Source: Anaerolineae bacterium
GTDB taxonomy: Bacteria; Chloroflexota; Anaerolineae; DRVO01
Assembly: GCA_013178015.1 (NCBI GenBank)
Contig: JABLXR010000010.1
Location: 35,831 to 99,830 of the forward strand
DNA length: 64,000 nucleotides
Direction: 5' to 3'
Shown here: positions 60,514 to 64,000 of the stretch, one piece after another
Layout: each line of letters begins with the position of its first letter
How positions within the stretch are numbered: position 1 is the first letter of the stretch
The notes under the pieces: generated by a model
Told to the model about the DNA's origin: nothing
What the model saw: only the letters and a program-made list of their open reading frames with translations
Databases searched by the model: none
Position numbers and translations under genes: made by a program

Positions 60514-62622
60514 CTACTCGGCCGGTGGGATGATAAGCACCTGACCCACGTTGATCAGGTCTGGGTTCTCGATCTCGTTAGCCTCGATGAGCGCTTCCAG
60601 AGTGACCCCATGCTGCCGGGCTATGCGGGTCAAGTTGTCCCCTGGCTGCACAGTGTAGGTCACAGGCTCCGGGGTAGGCGTCTCCGTAGGTTCGGGCGTG
60701 GCCGTCGGCTCCGGCGTAGGAGTGGGCGTAGCGGTAGGCTCGGGCGTCGCCGTCGGCTCCGGCGTAGCCGTTGGCTGCGGTGTGGCCGTAGGTGCCGGCG
60801 TGGGGCTGGGCGTAGGCGTGCTCGTGGCGGGGGGAGCAACCGTCGGTTCGGGAGTGGGCGTCTCCGAGGGAGCCACCACCAGCGGTTCGGTCGGGGCGGC
60901 CACTCGCAATCCCATCAGGCCTTCCAGCGTGCCCGGGGGCAGGGGCTCATCGGTGAGGACGATGTCCACTCCCACGGCAAAATGGCTGAGGAGACCGAAC
61001 AACATGTCCACCCCCCTCCGCCCGACGTCCGAAGTGAGCACCGGCGGCAGGCCGAAGTCGGTGGCAGCCACGTCCAGCAGGAGGTCCAGCACATTGCCGC
61101 GGGTGGTCTCATCCCATTCCAGGTGGGCGTGGGCACCATTGATACCTAGATCCACCCCGGGTGCGCCGATCCCCACCGAGAGGGCCCGCACACCTTCGCC
61201 CAGCAGCCCGACGTAGTAGCGAATCGTCTCCGGTATGCCCATCCCCAGCACTTGCAGCGGCAAGGGCTCGCCGTATACCGCCAGCCTTCCGTCCGTGCGG
61301 CAAATGGTAACGGGCACGGTGACCTCTCCCAGAGCACGAGCAGGCTCAGGCTGGTGCTTGAGCGCCCCCGGATCCGGCGTGGGAGCGCCCTCGTAGATCA
61401 CCTGAGCGGAGAGGCTGGTGTGCGCCAGCAGGGTCCCCAGGGCATCCCAGGGGAGCATGTCCCCCGCGAAAGCCGAAGCAGCCGTGGGCACGAACGCCGG
61501 GTCCAAGCGGAGCACGGGCATGGGCCGATTGCCTAGGGAGGAGCGGAGCTCCATTCTCTCGCCTTCCCAGGCCAGGCCCACCGGGCCCAGACGCTCCACG
61601 TACCGCAGACTTACAGGATCGAGGACGAAGCCGGTGCCAAGGTCCTCCACGTACAGGCCGCCATCCCGTACTTCGACTTCTACCGGACGGCCCAAACGGA
61701 CGAGCAAGTCCTTGTCGCGGGGCTCAGCTGCCAAGAAGAGATCCGCCCGGACTCGGCTGTCCGCTAGCCACTCTGCCGCCAACTCGGCGATCTGCCGGTC
61801 CTGGGGACGGAGGACCAGTCCAGCCATCCCGGCCAAGTCCTCGGCGTTGGCCAAGAGATCCTCGGGGCTCCACCCCAGCAGCAGCCATTCCTCGCCGTGG
61901 ACCCTGACGCCGGTACCGTTGCCCAGGACCACCACCTCGAGCTCATCTAGGCCCAGGTCGGAGATCGGCAGTCCCTGAAGCAAAGAGGGATCGAACAGCA
62001 CCAGGCTCAGCCCTAGATCTTCGGCTGCTATCCCACCCAACGAGAGCAAGCGGCCATCAGGAGCGACGGTGGCGCCAAGCTCGATTACGTTCGGGCGCTC
62101 TCCCGCCAGATCCAGAGGCTCCAGCCGCCGGGCCAGGTCCACTGGCTGCTCTCGACCCATGGGCAATCGCACCACCGTGGCCAGGCTGACATCGCTCACC
62201 CAGGCAGCCAGGGGGTCCAGCTCCGGTACCCACTCCTGCGCCAGGGCACTCAAGGCGGAACGGGTGACAGTAACGGACGTGAGGGGAATGCCGTTGAGAA
62301 AGACGGTGGTCTCCTCACCTCGCTTGACCAGGGCGAGCAGCCCTACGCCGGTGTCCCCGGCCATCCGGACGTAGACTGGCTCTACCGCCAGAGGGGGAAG
62401 CGCCAGGCCCAGCCTCTGGCCGAGCGCAGTGAGGGCACGGGAGTCCACCTGAGCCGGCGTATCCGGCAGCAGGATCGACCAGTCTCCCGTGTCCTCGATC
62501 TGGAGCTCCACCACGGGAGGGGCGTCACTCACCTCATTGGGGCCGGCCGCCGCAGCGGGCAACGCTCCGGCGAGAACCAGAAGCACCGCGAGAACCAGAA
62601 GTCCCAACCTCGGTCTGCTCAT
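60514..62622 (-). CDS. Secreted LysM protein with a novel paired-family N-terminal region
   Basis: A 702-residue exported protein. Signal peptide (LGLLVLAVLLVLAGALPAAAA), a region of about 560 residues of unknown fold, a Thr/Pro/Glu linker of about 75 residues (TPEPTATPEP repeats), and a C-terminal LysM domain (TYTVQPGDNLTRIARQHGV...PDLINVGQVLIIP) that binds peptidoglycan or related glycans. The large region aligns along its full length with the secreted protein at 34298-36016. ATG 62622 follows GAGGAG. It is probably held at the cell wall; its partner lacks LysM and would be free. Confidence 0.85.
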   Translation of the reverse strand: MSRPRLGLLVLAVLLVLAGALPAAAAGPNEVSDAPPVVELQIEDTGDWSILLPDTPAQVDSRALTALGQRLGLALPPLAVEPVYVRMAGDTGVGLLALVKRGEETTVFLNGIPLTSVTVTRSALSALAQEWVPELDPLAAWVSDVSLATVVRLPMGREQPVDLARRLEPLDLAGERPNVIELGATVAPDGRLLSLGGIAAEDLGLSLVLFDPSLLQGLPISDLGLDELEVVVLGNGTGVRVHGEEWLLLGWSPEDLLANAEDLAGMAGLVLRPQDRQIAELAAEWLADSRVRADLFLAAEPRDKDLLVRLGRPVEVEVRDGGLYVEDLGTGFVLDPVSLRYVERLGPVGLAWEGERMELRSSLGNRPMPVLRLDPAFVPTAASAFAGDMLPWDALGTLLAHTSLSAQVIYEGAPTPDPGALKHQPEPARALGEVTVPVTICRTDGRLAVYGEPLPLQVLGMGIPETIRYYVGLLGEGVRALSVGIGAPGVDLGINGAHAHLEWDETTRGNVLDLLLDVAATDFGLPPVLTSDVGRRGVDMLFGLLSHFAVGVDIVLTDEPLPPGTLEGLMGLRVAAPTEPLVVAPSETPTPEPTVAPPATSTPTPSPTPAPTATPQPTATPEPTATPEPTATPTPTPEPTATPEPTETPTPEPVTYTVQPGDNLTRIARQHGVTLEALIEANEIENPDLINVGQVLIIPPAE
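60690..60880. repeat. Low-complexity Thr/Pro/Glu-coding repeat
   Basis: Imperfect 18- to 30-bp repeats (GGCTCCGGCGT-type units) encode the TPEP linker of the LysM protein. Slippage could change its length. Confidence 0.7.
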
Positions 62623-62774
62623 CGCCGCACTCCTCACACCCCGGGCTTGGGTAGTCCGCCTCACGCCACGCACTGGCGAAGCTCTGACCAGCTTCACCTA
62701 CAACGGAGCAGCTGCAGCAAGAAGCCCTGGCCGACCCGGCGCGGCTCGTGGCGTCAGCCACCGGCGCTGTGCGC

Positions 62775-62783
62775 AGTATAGCA
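62775..62783 (-). promoter_or_regulatory. Extended -10 promoter of the LysM gene
   Basis: Minus-strand TGCTATACT lies 155 bp upstream of the LysM start and is nearly the same as the element of its paralogue (36086-36094). Confidence 0.45.
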
Positions 62784-62880
62784 CAGCCGTCAGTCACGTC
62801 CACCCGCCCAGGGGAAAATCGGCCCCCATGCGGGGAACTCGTCGCCGCCCAGCTGCCCATTCAGCCTGTGGGCGCCGCTG

Positions 62881-62889
62881 TGCTAGAAT
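62881..62889 (+). promoter_or_regulatory. surE: Extended -10 promoter of surE
   Basis: TGCTAGAAT, 27 bp before the surE start; no clear -35. Confidence 0.4.
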
Positions 62890-62915
62890 CAAGAGCGACG
62901 ATGGGAAAGGATGCC

Positions 62916-63716
62916 ATGCACATTCTCGTCACCAACGACGACGGTGTGAGCTCGCCCGGCCTGGTGGCCCTGGGGGCAGCCTTGCGTCGGCTGGGCACAG
63001 TCACCGTCTTCGCGCCCGATCACAACTGGAGCGCCGCCGGCCACAACAAGACCATGCATAAGCCTCTGCGGGTGGAATCGGTGCAACTGTCTGACGGCAG
63101 CCCCGCCCTGGCCTCCAACGGGACGCCATCGGACTGCGTGGCCATGGCGGTCCTGGGAGTGGTGGGGCGGCCCATAGACCTGGTGGTGTCCGGGATCAAT
63201 GCGGGGCCCAACCTGGGGCAGGACATCACCTACTCGGGCACGGTCGCCGGCGCCATGGAGGCCACCATCAATGGGCTCCCCGCCATAGCCGTTTCGCTGG
63301 CCTCGTACAACTCGGAGCTGGACTTCGGCCCCGCTGCCGAGGTGGCTGCCGCCGTGGCCGAGACGGCCCACGTGTGCGGGCTCCCGCCTGACGTGTTCCT
63401 GAACGTCAACGTCCCTCCTGGGCCGGAGGCCGCTCGGCGAGACGTGAGGCTGACGCGTCTCGGCCGCCGGGTGTATCGCGACGTGCTGCTTCGCCGAGAG
63501 GACCCGCGTGGCCGTCCGTACTACTGGATAGGGGGCGACCCACCGACCGGGGAGCCGGAGCCCGACACCGATATCTGGGCCCTGGAGCACGGTCTGGTCT
63601 CCATTACCCCCATCCACATGGACATGACCGCCTACCCCTTGCTGAACAAGGAGGGCGAGTGGCGACGACGACTGCTGGCGGCGCTGTCAGCGGGGCGCGG
63701 TGGGGGCGGACAGTGA
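62916..63716 (+). CDS. surE: 5'/3'-nucleotidase SurE
   Basis: A 266-residue cytosolic phosphatase for nucleoside monophosphates and short polyphosphates. Metal site ILVTNDDGV with Asp8-Asp9, DHNWSAAGHN, SNGTPSDCV, and VVSGINAGPNLG with the metal Asn; SGTVAGAMEA follows. ATG 62916 follows GGAAAGG; upstream ATG 62901 is less likely. It overlaps the next gene by GTGA. Confidence 0.95.
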   Translation: MHILVTNDDGVSSPGLVALGAALRRLGTVTVFAPDHNWSAAGHNKTMHKPLRVESVQLSDGSPALASNGTPSDCVAMAVLGVVGRPIDLVVSGINAGPNLGQDITYSGTVAGAMEATINGLPAIAVSLASYNSELDFGPAAEVAAAVAETAHVCGLPPDVFLNVNVPPGPEAARRDVRLTRLGRRVYRDVLLRREDPRGRPYYWIGGDPPTGEPEPDTDIWALEHGLVSITPIHMDMTAYPLLNKEGEWRRRLLAALSAGRGGGGQ

Positions 63717-64000
63717 CTTTCGTGCCTCGTCCGGGATCCGCCCCCTGGGTATTGGCCGGGGCGAGCGTAGCAGCTGCGCTGCTGGGCATCGGCGCCGCCT
63801 GGGCGGCGGTGCGCGTGCCTCTGGGCCCAGGAGCATTCGTGCTCTTGCTGCTAGCGCTGACTGCCCTCGTCCTGGCCACCGTGGGGTGGCTGTACACGAT
63901 GGGCTTCCAGTCGCTCACTTACTACCTGGACCGGAACGGGCTGGTGGTGCAGCTCGGCCCCTGGCGCTTACCCATCTCCATGGACGCCATAGAGGGGATC
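63713..64000 (+). CDS. Membrane protein with a PH-like C-terminal part, truncated by window end
   Basis: The first 96 residues of a gene that continues past the window. Two hydrophobic segments (VLAGASVAAALLGIGAAWAAV and FVLLLLALTALVLATVGWLY) precede YYLDRNGLVVQLGPWRLPISMDAIEGI, typical of bacterial PH-domain membrane proteins (DUF-type bPH). GTG 63713 overlaps the surE stop (GTGA), so translation is coupled. Confidence 0.7.
   Translation, partial: MTFVPRPGSAPWVLAGASVAAALLGIGAAWAAVRVPLGPGAFVLLLLALTALVLATVGWLYTMGFQSLTYYLDRNGLVVQLGPWRLPISMDAIEGI

Overview
The window is GC-rich and gene-dense, with many GTG and TTG starts, strong GGAGG ribosome binding sites and short or overlapping gene junctions. 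Sugar ABC operons without an ATPase gene, lipoprotein solute-binding proteins, Thr/Pro-rich secreted linkers, bacterial eRF1-like (baeRF) and M42 proteins, and dispersed hairpin repeats together suggest an uncultured-type Chloroflexota (Anaerolineae-like) bacterium. That placement is inference; the window holds no rRNA or other decisive phylogenetic marker, and I found no tRNA, CRISPR array, IS transposase or phage gene.

Layout. 1-5 kb: a DegT-type aminotransferase (5' end outside the window), a repeat pair, and a hybrid histidine kinase converging on an unusual response regulator. 5.1-8.4 kb: a three-gene sugar ABC importer. 8.7-13.7 kb: an MBL-fold hydrolase, then a minus-strand operon encoding a winged-helix protein, a small protein, a single-domain KaiC-like ATPase, two small membrane proteins, a soluble histidine kinase and a lactonase-like MBL protein. 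13.8-24.9 kb: housekeeping and accessory genes (PQQ-type sugar dehydrogenase, MFS permease, ribosomal protein bS21, toroid-fold protein, endonuclease III, TspO, nitroreductase, ZIP transporter, hydroxypyruvate isomerase-like enzyme, thioesterase, baeRF protein). 25.0-32.8 kb: a complete N-type ATPase operon in the order atpDCQRBEFAG with pfkB attached at its 3' end. 33.4-40.3 kb: an SDR enzyme, an unrecognised secreted protein, a decayed flavoprotein gene, and an exported flavoprotein plus heptaheme cytochrome pair. 40.3-46.7 kb: an arsenic island (arsC, arsR with a visible operator, an ArsP/YraQ-type permease, a thioredoxin-like protein, acr3, two paralogous Fe-S proteins, a 49-residue protein, arsM). 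46.9-50.3 kb: a second sugar ABC importer behind a long leader. 50.5-64 kb: a double-thioredoxin/CcdA fusion, a sugar-acid type dehydrogenase and isomerase pair, an AlkZ-like protein, an NAD-dependent epimerase, a Cys-rich ferredoxin-like membrane protein with an M42 peptidase, a DUF3604/PHP protein, a LysM protein paralogous to the secreted protein at 34.3 kb, surE, and the start of a PH-like membrane protein.

How it fits together: the cell imports oligosaccharides using a shared ATPase encoded elsewhere, processes sugar acids and sugar phosphates, and has an auxiliary ion-translocating ATPase, a respiratory or reductive flavocytochrome module and full arsenate reduction, arsenite efflux and methylation. 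The least explained items are the KaiC/wHTH/kinase/lactonase operon, the paired Fe-S proteins in the arsenic island, and the two-member secreted protein family (with and without LysM).
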